A stretch of 64,000 bases of DNA from Bryopsis sp. KO-2023 (GCA_030272585.1 BSYQ01000010.1:3472001-3536000); one strand, 5' to 3'; numbered from the stretch's first letter, positions 23,875-38,545 are shown. Notes: generated by a model not told the origin, from the letters alone. Translations and numbers: made by a program.

Positions 23875-25549
23875 ATGCATCGAATTCCCGTCTGCTTGAA
23901 CTCGTCGGCGGGCTTCCGAGTCCGTGCCTCCAGAACTCGGCCTGGCGGGAGCTCTTGTTTCAGAAAATCCGTCAACCCGTCCCGCGAGGCGAGCAGTTTT
24001 GACGTCCGGCGTCAGAGATGTGTCGCGGCTCGCGCCGCCGCTTTGAGCGATATCGAGGCCCAGGAGGCGGTGGTGGATGGTGACGTCGCGAAGGTTCCAG
24101 CGACGCCAGGCGTCTATGCGGTTTACGACGAGAACAATGACTTGCAGTACATTGGGCTCTCCAGGAAGGTGAGGAATTGACGCAAGCGTTTTTTCAACAA
24201 ACAGCTCAAAAGACCAACGGCCAGGGAGAAATTCTATTTTGCGGGAAATAACCCACAAAGATGAAGTTTTTTTTAGTTTGTCTTCCTTGGACCTTGTGGA
24301 AGCTAGGAAGAGTGATGCTTAATGGGCTGTTTCCGGTTTTGCCCAGTTTTAGCCAGTTTTACAATTTGCTCAATGGACTTGAGCTTTTTATTTTCTTCCC
24401 CTTTTCATATATATATATAACCTGGAATCCTGGTGTTGAACAGATTTCGATGAGTATTGCCTACCATGCTCGAGAACTTCCTGAGTTGACCAAGAAAGTG
24501 AAAATATTGGAGATACCCGATGGAACTCGAGAATCCCTCACGGCAGCTTGGAAGGAGTGGCTTCAAGAGCACGGTGCGTCTTGTTGCTGCATGTTCAAAA
24601 TTCGCCAAAATTTACTCAGTAAAAGAAAAAAAAGGGTACATATCACTAATTTAGAACGTGTGAATAGGAAATATGAGCATCTCGGTGTTCATGGATCCAT
24701 ATATTCATTTGACGTAGCACATCGATCGTCGGAAAAGAGTGGATTCACGAGGGTTTTCCATTTGTTGTTCGACTGAGAAAGACGGATTCTGGTGTAGTAA
24801 AGGAGGCCGGTTCCGTTCCTCCGGGCAATGTTCAAGGTGAAAAAAAATGGCAGCCAAGAAAGGTCAAGAGAGCGCCCCCAGAGCTCAAGCTGACCCCTGG
24901 AAAAGGGGTGGAAGATTTGACTTGCCCAATCGAGGACCTCATCGATATGGTGGTTAAAGAGAACGAGGTGGGGTGCTAAATTGTGACGTGACGTAATGGT
25001 GGTAATGGTAACGTACGGTAGCGTTGCTGTTGACTGACTCGTGATGATGCTCAATTTTTGAAGGTGTTGGCCATCATCAAGGGAACCCGAATGGAGCCGC
25101 AGTGTGGTTTTTCTTACAAGCTGCTGTCCATCTTGAATCAACAAGGTGCTGACTACAGAGTTTTGAACGTTTTGGACGAGGTCTACAATCCAGGGCTCCG
25201 GGAAGCTATCAAAGTGTACAGCCAGTGGCCAACGATTCCTCAGGTAGCTATAGACATCTTTTAATTTGACAGTGAAATGTGAAAATTTTCCACGCTGCAA
25301 GAGATTTGTCAAGTGGAGCCTTTCTCACCACACGGAAATGTGGTTTTGCCTACTTGAGTTGGTACGTATCACTAAAGCTTTTGGGCCACACAACCCTGCT
25401 GCATGTGCATCTGGGGATCCTTTCCCTGAGTCTATTTTCTCTGTCTTTGTCATTGTCAGCTGTATGTAAAAGGGGAGTTCGTCGGAGGCTCTGATATTGT
25501 GGACGAAATGAATGAAAACGGGGAACTAGGGAAGCTCCTGAAGGCATAA
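23875..25549 (+). CDS. GRXS16: GRXS16-type plastid glutaredoxin: GIY-YIG-like domain fused to a CGFS monothiol glutaredoxin
   Basis: Five exons: 23875-24168, 24444-24573, 24738-24967, 25064-25243, 25460-25549. Phases match and give 307 aa, near the size of the plant protein. An Arg/Ser/Ala-rich transit-like N-terminus (about 60 residues) precedes a GIY-YIG-like domain: [20 protein letters not shown], then [12 protein letters not shown] and VPPGN. The glutaredoxin domain follows: VLAIIKGTR, active site PQCGFS (Cys about 232), [25 protein letters not shown] and [11 protein letters not shown]. This fusion is the hallmark of chloroplast GRXS16, which binds Fe-S clusters via CGFS and glutathione. 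Exon 3's start uses acceptor AAAAG|AG, the only phase-compatible site I found. The frame is open upstream of the chosen ATG, so the N-terminus could be longer. Confidence 0.87.
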
Positions 25550-26132
25550 GCTATGAGGATGCAGTTTTTGATGACATGGAATCCAGATTTTGATTTTCTG
25601 AGCTCGAATTCTGATGATTTCACGAGATGAACTATGTTTCATGTTGGGGTGGGGAGAAATCCCATGAACCCAGGAGTTGTCTCAGCATACTTCCATTGCA
25701 CAGATTTCGAAAGGAAAAGCGCATTGCAACACATTTTCAAATTGCACCCTCCAAAAAAGGGTTTCCAAAAACAAACATCTGATCGGCCGTCCCTCACAGT
25801 ACAGCCATCAGTCTCTACCAGGCGAAATGTAGCATTTTGGTGTGGAGGTTCCACACATGTCCTCCCTACCTCACTCCAGTCAATATATATATGTGTAGAG
25901 AGAGAGATATCCGTAGGGTTTCCACAAAAAGCAGCCATGCCATTTCTTTAGGTATCTTTGAAGCAAACCACACACAGCTTTCCAAAAACTGAGAGCTTGG
26001 CAATGATAGGCATTGTCTGTTCCCAGAAAAGCCATCTCGATTTTCCACAAAAGAAAGAAGAAGGTTCATGTACATATCCATTGGCATTTTTGATGACTCT
26101 CCTGCACCACCAACATAAAAGAGGGGAACCCC
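25550..26132. other. convergent intergenic region
   Basis: Lies between the GRXS16 stop and the stop of the minus-strand uL29m gene, so it holds two 3' regions. No coding signature is seen. A short GA/TA repeat occurs near 25887-25910. Confidence 0.6.
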
Positions 26133-26558
26133 CTACACTGCATTTATCATTTGGAGCATCTGTTTTTTTCTGACGGGGTCCTCCTGAGCGTGCGCCCTCT
26201 CGCTCAACACCTGCTTGATTCGGTTCATCGATTTTCTGCACTTGGTTATTCGGCGGGGGTTCGGCATCATCTGGCCTTGCGACTTGAAGCGCAACTGCTC
26301 CGACTTCAACATGAGCCTCTCTTTCAGCAACACATGCCAGAGCTTGTGCAAGTCGTCCCAATTTTTCAACCGCAATTCGCTTGCTTTCCAGTCGCGCCCA
26401 ACTGCCGCAGGTTTCCCGTCCTTAATGGTCAGGTCCAAAAATTCTCTCAAGTCGCACGCCTTGGGCGTTGCGGAGATCCCCCTGGAGTGGATGGCGCTGG
26501 GTTCGCTGACGCTGCTGGCGAACCGAGAGAAACTCCAAGCTATTCGTCTCAATAGCAT
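26133..26558 (-). CDS. MRPL47: mitochondrial large-subunit ribosomal protein uL29m (MRPL47 type)
   Basis: Single exon, 141 aa, starting MLLRRIAWSFSRFASSV, a basic amphipathic mitochondrial presequence. The core matches the MRP-L47/uL29m family: GRDWKASELRLKNWDDLHKL, then WHVLLKERLMLKSEQ, and after a short loop RRITKCRKSMNRIKQVLSER. It forms part of the mitoribosome large subunit near the exit tunnel. It is intronless, unlike most of its neighbours. Its start is about 700 bp from the divergent RNA-binding protein gene at 27260. Confidence 0.85.
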   Translation of the reverse strand: MLLRRIAWSFSRFASSVSEPSAIHSRGISATPKACDLREFLDLTIKDGKPAAVGRDWKASELRLKNWDDLHKLWHVLLKERLMLKSEQLRFKSQGQMMPNPRRITKCRKSMNRIKQVLSERAHAQEDPVRKKQMLQMINAV

Positions 26559-27259
26559 TGCTGCCTGCCGGCTCTCTCACTCTCGCTCTCACTCTTTCTT
26601 TTTCTGGCTCGCTCCCACCCCTTTCCTTCTCTCTCTCTCTTTTTCTTATCCGTCCAGAAAAGAAACATACGCCGGAGTGCCAGAATTCCGTTCAGGCGTC
26701 AAAGCTCCCGTTTTACAGATTGAAGCTGTGAGTCATATCGGTACGAATCCAACCAGCAATTGCCACGTCATTAGATTTCTGATTTGGCTCCAAACCGAAA
26801 AAAAAAAAAGGGACGAGACGCAGCTCTCTTCAAATCTTCGTTTCGTAGTTTTCAGGACGCGAGGTCTGCGAGGGAAGAAAAGAAAAAACGAACAGCGGAG
26901 CAATAAGCGCCTTGCAAAAGGGGATTGCTTTCGCAGCTGTTTGTCGAACGAGAAAGAAAAAAAAGGGAAAAAGAAAAAAAAGCCGGGGGTCGCGAAAAGG
27001 ACCGAAGCGAAATAGTGTTACAGTGCGCGACTGTCTTGGAGGGTACACCTCGAGTTGTTGGCGCTTGGCGAAACGCTGGAGAGGAAGCATCGCTTATATT
27101 TGTTCCTTTTTTTTAGATTTCGAACGTGTTTTTTTGTTCAGCACAGTCCGGCATCAATCATCGCCTTTTCTCTCGACAAAGCGGTGTTTGCCTGACTAGT
27201 TTTTTGGGGAAAGAATATATATAGAATTCATCAAGCTGGCAACTAGCGAGTGGAGAACG
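26559..27259. other. divergent promoter region
   Basis: Separates two divergent starts (26558 minus and 27260 plus). It has CT-rich microsatellite-like sequence (26575-26645) and A-rich runs. No gene is supported, although a spurious plus-strand frame runs through it. Confidence 0.5.
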
Positions 27260-30200
27260 ATGGCCAAGGTTTGCGGAGAGCCCAAAGTGTTCATCGGACA
27301 GATTCCGATGGACGGAGCGAAGGACGATGTCTTGCGCGTGTTCGGGCGGTTTGGAAAGATCAAGAGCGCAAGCTTGATGACGCACCCTGATGGCCGAAGC
27401 AAGGGCTGCGCGATGGTCCTGTACGAGAAGTGGTCCGAGGCGGAGGCAGCGATGGAGGAGTGCAACGGTAACCCCTGTCTTGGCGGTGACCGAGCCCTGG
27501 TTGTCAATTTCGCTGACCCCCCGAAGAGAGGGGGGGGAGTGCCGCCGATCGCGCCCAAGACGTTGTTTGTCGGACAGGTGTTGTGTCCCGTCTTTCTGGT
27601 GCCCCTGTGTGTGACAGTATGGTATTGTATGTGTCGTGCTCTGGTGTGTGTTTTGTTAATTGTCCCGATACAGCCCCTCTCGCGCTAGGCGCTCGAAAAA
27701 GACGGGAATCGTGGCGATGGTGCGGTGAAAGTGACGTGTTGCGGAAAGGATGGTAAAAAGAGCGGGTGGGTTGTGCGTGGAGTGGAGGTGTCGGAGTTAC
27801 CCGGGGGAGTCTTTTGGCAGCGACGATGGTTCGCAACGATGATGCGAAAGAGATGTCTTTCGTCGTTCGATGTCGCCTTGCCAGTCTGTCGAGTATGGTC
27901 GCGTTTGTCGGTCGGGCGAACGGGTCACAGAATTGACGCGCTGTTTGGCCGTCATCGTGTTGTTTTCTGCCGTTCCAGAAGCTCGGTTGGACGTCAGACG
28001 ACCCCGGCTCTTAGTGCCCCTGTCGAATCGTCGGAGAGGAAAACACCCCGCTTCGCCGTGTAACTCTGCCCTGAGGCTGGCAGGCATCGGATCGGCGGGA
28101 TAGTTAGGTGGCGAGGGCGGTAGTGTGGCGTTTATTTTGGACGTTTTAACTGTCACGTGACTGGTTGGTTTTTGCTCGTTGGTTTAGTGGGGGGGGAGGG
28201 GTGACTAAGCGTGGTCGATTTGGATTAGTAATGTCTGAAGGGCTCTTGTGGCTTCCAGGTACCCAAAGAGGCAGACGAAAATGAAGTCCAGGCATTGTTT
28301 GCCCCTTTTGGTGAAATCGTTGAGTTCCATGTCTCCCGGAAAGGGTCTGGATCAGGTACAATCATTTCTTCACTAGAAATACTTATTCAGCAGAAATTGC
28401 AGGCAGTGGTGCTCCCAGAAATAGACCCTGTCTATTTTTTGCTTCAAGAAACTAAGGGAGCAACTCCCCACCCAAACCATCCACTAGTTATGGATTACTT
28501 GTGCATGATTCCTGTTGGGTTGAAAGGGTTCTGTGTTTTTGTATGGGTGAGCAGCTGGATGTGCTTTTGTCAAGTACAACCTTTGGGCTGAAGCCGAAAG
28601 GGCGATGGAACGGCTGCATGGCAAGCAAACCATGACGGGTGCCAAAAATCCTCTGGTTGTCAAATTCGCTGACGCGAAAAACAAAGAGTCCAGCGATTCA
28701 CAGGTACAGAGGGCAAATTTGTCCCTGTGCCTTATATAGATATTTGGCAAAACACTACACGTTTTTTCCATCATGTGTTTTTCTTTTCACAATATATATT
28801 TGTGGGTTCACTTTCCACAACTGGAGACGATAAGCAGAAAAGTTAATCGACTGAACAAAGTATGAATGGCAGCACAAGTTTCAAGGGGGAAATTCCCCAT
28901 TTATTTGCAAAAATTATCAAAGAGCCACAGCTCTGATTGTTTGACACCCTCCCATAAGAATATGTTTGCTCGGCAGGTCGGTGCTAAGCGTCCGATTGGA
29001 GAGGATCCTTGGCTGAACAACACGAAACGACCATTTCAAGGGCAAGCAAACGGGAACTCTTCTGCAATGACAGGGTATGGGTATCAGGGGTCAGTGGGTA
29101 TGGGGTCTGGGTGGCCTCAGACCCCTGTGCAAATGGGTTCTTTTGGGTATGCCAACATGGGGCGTGGAATGGGGTTCGGCAATATGATGGGAAGCATGGG
29201 TGGGATGCCAATGGTGAGCTTTTCCCTTCGTTCCCCCCATTTTTTGGCTTTTTTTGTATCCTTTCGAAACTGTTGCTTCATGTATTGACACTCCATGTTT
29301 CGAGTGTGTTGAGAAACTTGAGGGGTTCTTTGGTTTCCTCTTGCTTCATGTTTTAAACACTCCATCCATTTTTTCCAAGTTTGTTGAAAATATCGAGGGG
29401 TTCCCGCAGACAGAATTGGGCCTAATTTTTTTTTCTTGTAATGAATCAGGGTGGGATGGGTTCACCAGCAACACCTGCATATGGAATGGGTAGTGGACCG
29501 TACGGCGGTGGGTATAGCTCATCTGGAGGCAGCCCCTATAACAACAGCGCTCCCTACGGGATGATGAGCTCCCCCAACATGATGAACAGTGGTATGGGGT
29601 CGATGGGCGGCGGTGTAATGAATATGACCAGCAATCTTGGTATGAATGGTTCCCCAGCTGCAAGCGTTCCAGCCTCTGGACCTAACGGCCGCCTCGGCCC
29701 AGGAATCACCGACCCTCGTGCAAACGAATGGAAGCTTTTCGTTGGGCAAGTTCCTTTCGATTGCGCCGAGCGTGACCTGTGGCCGATGTTTGCTGAATTG
29801 GGAGAAATCCTGGAGCTTGTCATTCTGAGGTATGTTGTGTGTGTGTGTGGTTGTGCTGTGTTACGTATCGATGCGAATTTTCCAAAAATGCGCTTCTGGT
29901 ATTGCATTGTTTTTTAAACCTCGGTGAAACAAAAAAGTATGCATCCCACTGGAAAATTCCAAATCTTAGGGGGAAGGCTATTCTCGCTGCTGGTTTCTGA
30001 ATTGTGTTGGATATAGCTGGAGTTTCAATAAAAGAAACATGTGTTGGTGGTGGTGTTTTTTTGAACAGGATTGATGGTCGCAGTAGAGGATGTGCTTTCG
30101 TGACCTATGCCGACAGGTCAGCTGCCGAAAGAGCCATTGGGCGTTTCAACGGCCAGGTGCAGGCTCCTGGTGATACGCGTGGTAAGAAACTTGTCGTTCG

Positions 30201-30273
30201 CTTTGCTGAAAGGAAGAAGGAGCCGAACTGGAACGGGGGCTCTCAGGGGCAGCAAATCAAGGCCGAAGCATAA
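27260..30273 (+). CDS. three-RRM RNA-binding protein, CELF/Bruno-like
   Basis: Six exons: 27260-27577, 28259-28355, 28555-28703, 28977-29213, 29450-29829, 30069-30273. Phases match and give 461 aa. RRM1 (about residues 8-88) has RNP2 VFIGQIP and RNP1 SKGCAMVLYE. RRM2 (about 100-185) has TLFVGQVP and GCAFVKYN. A Gly/Met/Ser/Asn-rich linker (about 200-350) follows. RRM3 (about 360-440) has KLFVGQVP and RSRGCAFVTY. The order RRM1-RRM2-long linker-RRM3 is that of CELF/Bruno proteins, which regulate alternative splicing, translation and mRNA decay in nucleus and cytoplasm. Intron 1 (27578-28258) is GC-rich, unlike the other introns. The low-complexity linker could support condensate formation; that is inference. 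Confidence 0.87.
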
Positions 30274-31260
30274 AACAAGAAGACGAAAAAAAACAAAAAC
30301 AATCACCAAAAGTTAAAGAACAGAAAACTTGCAGTTATTACTTTTACAAGCAATGTGCTTTTCATATTTGGGACAGAGGTGTGGATTTTCTCTCTCTGTC
30401 GCTTTGTTTGGTTTTGGGTTTTTTTGGGGGGGGGAAGAAAACAAGAACATGACAAGGGGGGGGGGGAGCGGCAGGAGATTTTCCACAGTTAGCTGCTGGA
30501 GCGATTGCAGGGGTCGTTTTAGTGTCCAGTTACAAAAAAATCCAAAACGTTATAAAAACATTGGCTGGGGGATATGGGTAGATGCTGGAAAGATGGGTTA
30601 CGTCGGAATCGCATTCATTTACATGTGTGCCTGTGACCTTGTACGATGCTTACTGTAAGTTGTGAGTGTGTGGGCAAGAGAATGGCAGTTTGTATGATCA
30701 TTAAAACAAAAAAAAACATTCGATCATTCAGTAATATTCAGTAGTGGATTGTTCTGGATGGGGGAGATGCATCTTTTAGAGGGGATTGTGTGTTGGGGAT
30801 TTCTTGGAAGAGGAAAGAGAGAGAGAACTGAGAAAAGAAAAAAAACTGATTTTCTGTGGGGCATGTATCTGTTCAGTATCAGGATCATGTCGTGTGGTGG
30901 ATCTCGTGATTAGCTGTGGCAATCGAGCAGCTTTGTGGATTTGTAAGCTTTGTTGTAACTACATGAAAGGGATAATCTAGCTGGCTCTTTCAACCACGAG
31001 TCGGTGGGCAGCCTTTTTCCCTGCAAGGGGAATCCTGCATCAAACAAACAAACAAACGACAAACATACGAGAATGATGAAACTACTAAAGTATTGATAAG
31101 TGCCTTATCCAGTAGACCATCTGAGTGAGTGATTGAATAGATCGATTAAACACTGTTTTAGCGATCCCATCCAGTGTCGGCCCACAACACCATCTGGCAG
31201 AGGAAGGAAAATCCGGATAAGAAATCGCGAGACAATTCCGCGCAAGACAAGCTTTTGCAG
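30274..31260. other. convergent intergenic region
   Basis: Holds the 3' regions of the RRM protein gene and of glutamate dehydrogenase. Poly-G and poly-A runs are present (30427-30470). No coding signature is seen. Confidence 0.6.
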
Positions 31261-33257
<1,997 letters not shown>

Positions 33258-34602
33258 CGAACCCACTCAATTGATTCAAGAAACGTATGCGTGTTGCGTT
33301 AGAGGCGGTGCGGGAAGTACCTGGTGTCGGGGCTCTTGGTAAAGGTTTGGGGACGTACGTCTGACTGTAACACTGTCAGAAACTTGAATCGAGGCGTCGC
33401 CGCTGAGAACTTGAGCGGGATTCGCACTCGGAGCAAGATTCAAAAGTAGGCTGCGAGACATTGCGGCGGGGCCTACTATGCTCTGTAGGATGTTGCCGTT
33501 GAGGGGGTGGGTGGGTGTCACACACAGCTGCGATCGCGCTCCAATTGTGGAGATGCGAAACTCGATTTCGAACCGCGGCGTCAAGTTGACGACTCTGTCC
33601 AAGGCGTTGTGTGGCCTGGTTCCAAAACCCCATTATCCACAATATCGATAAGATTCAGATGAAAGGTATCCTTTGCAGGAGCGTACACTCCGTGCGCTTT
33701 TCTGTAGAACAGTGAACCACCAAACTTTGTAATTCAGTCGGAAAAACATACTATCCGGTGGAACGCCCATGTACATGCAACAAAGAAAGAGAAAGTGAGC
33801 GACGCCTTGCTTGGGAATAATCACACCGATCCCACAACAACTGACGTGTTTGCAAATTGAAAGCGTTTTCTTCCCCAAAACAATTTTTTTGCACCTTCGG
33901 TGGACAAGCAAGTCAGGAAAACAAACAGATAAAGAGGGTCCTTTTTCTCCCCAATCTGGTTTGCTTTCGGAATCGAATTGCAACGAAGGGGGCAGCTCTT
34001 TTGATTGTTGGCATGCCAATGGGGTGACTGATCAAATGCAGATGTCACTGAATCAAAACACTCTCACCACAATTGTACAATTGACAAATTTTTTCTTGCA
34101 CTACCTTGTGAGTCCCTAACTTGCAAGGTCAATCCAAAATGACTGAAACTACTGACTTTATTTGGAAAAATCCAACAATCTGCAATACTATTTTTCTTTC
34201 CAACATGAAAATAGCATCGGGTGCAATAACAGCATTTTGCTTTGGTATATTCCGGTTGGAAGCTTTAGCTGTATTTGCTTTTGTTGTCCAAAAAGAAAAA
34301 TTGAAAAGAAAATTACTGTTTATCAACACACACTCAAGTTCCAATCAAAAAGCAGAATGGAAAAGGGGGAACGAAGAGCCCAACCAGAAAACGATTGCTA
34401 TAAATCTGGTTGATTTTTTTTTTTATTTCGTTTTCCAATTGTTGTTTTCCGATTGAAGGGAAAATGATGGCCAAAAAAGGGATATCAATATATTGTAAAC
34501 TTATTCCTGATTCCTGATATCAATATCCAGCCAATGGCTGGGGTCGAAGAAAACACAGCCTAGGTCTTTTCTTGGCTCCACCCGGGGGAAGTTTCGTTCC
34601 CA
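33258..34602. other. divergent intergenic region
   Basis: Lies between the start of glutamate dehydrogenase and the putative first exon of the DHHC gene. A minus-strand open frame at 33276-33602 has no domain or matching splice signals and is probably 5' UTR. The rest is A/T-rich. Confidence 0.5.
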
Positions 34603-37189
34603 ATGTGGACCCCAAAAAAGGCTGTGACACTTCAAGGGCTCCGTCGTACGTTGAGAAAAAAAGGTAAATCGATCGACAGCAGGGTCGTCGCTCGAAATCA
34701 GACCGTGGAAAAGAAAAGAAAAGAAAAAAAAACGTTCCCAGAAAATTCTCGCCGCTTTTGTGTTGGATGTCGTTTTGGAGGGCCATTGCCAAGGTTCTTG
34801 GGTTCGGCGGTTCTTGCCTCGGGGGTGAGGGGCTGTTTCTTCCTTTTTTTATGGTTTCGTTTTACGTTTTTTCCTTCTTTTCATGTTTCGGGAACACGTG
34901 CGTGTTCAGACCCACGTTTAATTCGCTCGTTCGCATCCTGTTGAGACGAATCAGTCGACGTTTTGCGTTGGAAGGCACGGGTAGCCGGGAATCCTTGTCT
35001 TTTTTTTCTGGAGATTGTCGTTGACGCTGTTTCTGTGACGCTTTCGTAGGTTGTCACGAGTGCTGCGGGGACGACCGACCGCACTTGGGTACACCGCCTT
35101 TTCTCTCGACCCAATCTGTGACGTTCTTTCCATTCCACTGTCGAAACTGTCCCTGTTGGTTTTCAAACCCTGGCGAACCTGCCAAGAAGCTGATATTCTT
35201 GTCTTGTTTACATTAACGGACGATGACTAATTGTAAAAAAAGAGAAGGGGGGGGGGAGCCAAAAACATGTGTGTCATGGTGAAACAAGGGTTTTGAATTT
35301 GACAGGCGGGGGAAGGTGTGGGGGGGCAATCAACAGCCTAGTGGATTTTGTGGTGAAGCATGTGTGTTTTTGAAAAAGTTCATGGTGGTGTGAATTTTGT
35401 TTTTTCCAACTGGATGTCCAGGATTTGCTGTGAGGTTTGGTGGGAAAATATTATGGGTTTTTCTTCATGTGGTGGTTTTGTCGGTGGTTTTCACAACCGA
35501 TACGGATTTGGGAAGGGATCTCAAAAAATTCGACGCTAGGTAAGGTGTGGAACCCATTCCAGTAGTTTTTTTTCCCAATAACTTCGATTTGAATCCACAG
35601 AAAGAATTGTTCAATTTTTTATTTTTTTGTTTGGGGGGGGGGGTAATTTTAAAACGTACGAAGAAATGTCGCAGTAATATTGGGATTGCAAATTGATAAG
35701 AAAACACTTGAATGCTCGTCCCTTCCCATCTGCTCAGGGATATACATGGTTTTGCTTTTCTATGGATAATCTACACATCCAGGAATTCTGTGTCGATCCA
35801 AGACCGTCAAAAAAGTGGAGCTAGATTTTGAACATAATAGTATTTGCACACATTGGATTTTTGAAGTATTGTTTTTTTTTTTCTGATGTCTGCCTTGCAG
35901 TTCCCTTCTTCGTGAAATTCCTTTTTTCGTTCTTCTTGTGATTAACCTGGTCTTGTTTTTGTGGCTCTGCACATCAAATCCTGGTAAGGATCCCAAAAAA
36001 ATTCCAAGAAATCTGCTCGATCGAAAAAAAAATCCCTCGAAACAGAAATGATAATCATAAAGAGGAGGTCTATTCCAGGGTTGTGTGATTCAGCAGTTGT
36101 CTGCTTTTTTTTTTTGGTAGGCTACATCCTTTCTGAATCGCCCTTACTGAACGGCATTCGATCGCTGGACTCTCAATTCTTCGACGACCCTGACATAGAG
36201 TCCATGGGATTGCTGCAAAGAACGGCCGGATTCAGCGACCGATCCCTTCTGGACGACAACCAACGGCAAGCATTATTCGCCGATAGAAAATTGAACGACA
36301 GTCCGAATAACTCATCCGGCAGAGACTCAGGTAATTCTATTTTTCTTTTTGATTCTTTTCCGTGGTAATGTTTTTTCAATTATTTTCCTTCAAACCCACC
36401 TTTACAACAACAGGTTCCTAGCTTCACAGACGTTTCAAGCTTGTGAATCATTTCTTTGGTTTTTCTGTTCCCCCCCCCCCCCCATCAGATGATGCTTGGC
36501 AATTGGGTAGCGGCACAGGGATCGAACTTCAACGCAACCCCTCAGGGAGGGGCAATCGAAGGGCCCAGGTCCGCTTGGAAAATCCAGGTCAGGAATGGTA
36601 CCAGGGGCCCAACCCCGGCCGAACATGCCGAGCATGCGGTGCATGGCAAACCCTCAGGGCCCGGCATTGCTACGACTGCAATCGATGCGTCGAAAAGTTC
36701 GACCACCACTGTAATTGGATAGGGAAATGCATCGGGAGGGGCAACCACCACATATTCTGGGGGTTCCTGGTCGCTCAAACGACGTTAGTAGTTTGGGTTT
36801 TGATTTCCACCGTTGTTGGGATTGCGATGCTGGACAGCCACCAGGGGAGTTCGTCAGGAGGGTGGGGGTACCCTCTGATGATGGCCGTCATGGTGCCTCT
36901 GGTGTTTCTTCTCATTTTCGTGGGGGGGTTGCTGTTTTTTCACACGTATTTGATCAGCACGAATCAAACCACGTTCGAGGTGGCTGCGAGGTGGAAGGTG
37001 GATTACTTGAAGGACCTGCCGGGGAACACCAACCCGTTTGGTAGGGGTTTGGCTTCGAATCTCTGGGATGGGTTTTGCTTGAGGGTGGGGCATGAGTACG
37101 TGCTGCCTTCGAGGGATGTTGCTTTGCCGGTTTATCAAGGGACCTGTCCTCAGGGGTGTACTTGTTGCGAAAGATTGAACTGTTGCTAG
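34603..37189 (+). CDS. DHHC-type protein S-acyltransferase (palmitoyltransferase)
   Basis: Five exons: 34603-34663 (tentative), 35422-35539, 35901-35983, 36121-36330, 36489-37189. Phases match and give 390 aa. Two membrane segments (ILWVFLHVVVLSVVF; FFVLLVINLVLFLWL) precede an acidic, Ser/Asp-rich loop. The zinc-binding cysteine-rich domain follows: TCRACGAWQTLRARHCYDCN, RCVEKFDHHCNWIGKCIGRG, with the catalytic DHHC about residue 227. Two more membrane segments follow (FLVAQTTLVVWVLISTVVGI; VPLVFLLIFVGGLLFF), then the family TTxE motif (QTTFEVA) and NPFGRG. It palmitoylates cytosolic-side cysteines of membrane proteins at Golgi, plasma membrane or vacuole. The C-terminus CTCCERLNCC may itself be acylated. 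Exon 1 is supported only by start, donor and phase. Confidence 0.88.
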
Positions 37190-38371
37190 GGTTTGGAAAA
37201 ACAAAAAATAGAAAGAAAGAATTGTGCATGGCGAAAGAATAGCGGCCAATTGGGTTTCTGGCCATTCCTTTCTTTTTTTTAATATATTTTGTCCCCTTCA
37301 CGAACAAAAAAAAAAAGAAAAATGCACGATGTGAACGGGCAGAAATAGGTTGGGGGGCGAACAGGCTAAGCAACGGCCGCTTTTATTATTGGAATGTGTG
37401 TGTTATGATTCTTTGTCAGAAAGGGGTTCTCAGGGAAATAATCAAGTTTGGGGGGAAACCCTGTTGTTTTTGTTTCAATTACCGAACGGGGGAAAAAAAT
37501 TCGACTTTGAATGACTGCTAGTGGTCACGATCGCAAGTAGGGAAGGGAGGGGGGGGTGGGGGGTAGGACACATTAGGAAGAACACTTTTTTTTAGAATTT
37601 GGAGTGTTGTTTTTTGCCTCTTTTCGTGAGATTGGGCCAAGCATTGGCTGGGTTAGGGAGTGCACGTGTGAAGGACTTTTTTTTCAGTTTTTTTTTTTTT
37701 TTGGTTGATGAGTTCATGGGAGATGTTTGTGATAAGGAGTGAGAAACAGCAAAGTTTTCAGGTTTTAAACGATCGGGATCGAAGCCTTTCCCCTTTCTTT
37801 CATGTGTCAAGTATGGCTGTTTTTTTATTCTGTGCGGTTTGGACTCTACCCTGATTTCTAAATTCCCCCAACCCAAAAAACACACGTTGAAAATTTGGAG
37901 CCACCTGAGCACAAGCATGTGGCGAATTTCTGTCACATATCTCCAGTCTATGTCGAGTTGAAACCTGCACACTCTCGGGGCATGACCCCAAGGAGAATTG
38001 AGTTGAACAGAGCAGACGCACGAATGACAGATTCTGTATCTCATCGAACTGGGTTGCTGAGGAAAAAAGCATCTATTTTTCAGAGTAAGGAATCGACAAA
38101 TGCAAAATTACAAACAGAAGGCAGCTCCCACAGAAATGTGCAGCAACCCACTCAGTTTAGTCAGGCATCGAACTCAGCTACATGTCGCAAGCAAATTCGT
38201 GCTTTGCATCTGAAAGGAAGGAAAAAGCCAAAAACACCTTCACACTTTCAGCAAAAATACATACATTCTCTTTTCTTTGCACCCCAACCTTTCCCATAAC
38301 CCCCCCTAAACCTATTTTCAGGCACCTATCGATAAAACAACCGTGCCGAGGTTTCTGCACGAACTCTCGTT
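37190..38371. other. intergenic region
   Basis: 3' region of the DHHC gene, then A/T- and homopolymer-rich DNA (poly-G at 37547-37562, poly-T at 37676-37702). ORFs here have no recognisable domain. Confidence 0.5.
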
Positions 38372-38545
38372 TCAACTCGGCTGGTTTGGAGGGGGCGTAT
38401 GGGGCGATTTCTGCTGAGAAACTACAGAAGCCATCCCACCGCCAACCGCGAGAGCGCCGAATCCTTTCGCGAGCGTACCCGCCCCTCCAGCCCCTTTGGC
38501 GATGCTCACCGCTTTCGATCCCAAGCCAACGACGCCAGCTAACAT
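38372..38545 (-). CDS. possible small Gly/Ala-rich protein, unknown
   Basis: An open frame of 57 aa starting MLAGVVGLGSKAVSIAK and ending PPPNQPS. It has a Gly/Ala/Val-rich hydrophobic middle (LAKGFGALAVGGGMASVV), and the frame is open further upstream. GC content and codon use resemble neighbouring exons more than the surrounding A/T-rich DNA. I recognise no family. It may be a terminal exon of a gene whose other exons I could not find, or chance. Confidence 0.25.
   Translation of the reverse strand: MLAGVVGLGSKAVSIAKGAGGAGTLAKGFGALAVGGGMASVVSQQKSPHTPPPNQPS

Noticed and set aside
33276-33602. Minus-strand ORF just upstream of glutamate dehydrogenase
   Set aside because: No domain, and the real start with a mitochondrial presequence is at 33257; this is probably leader sequence.
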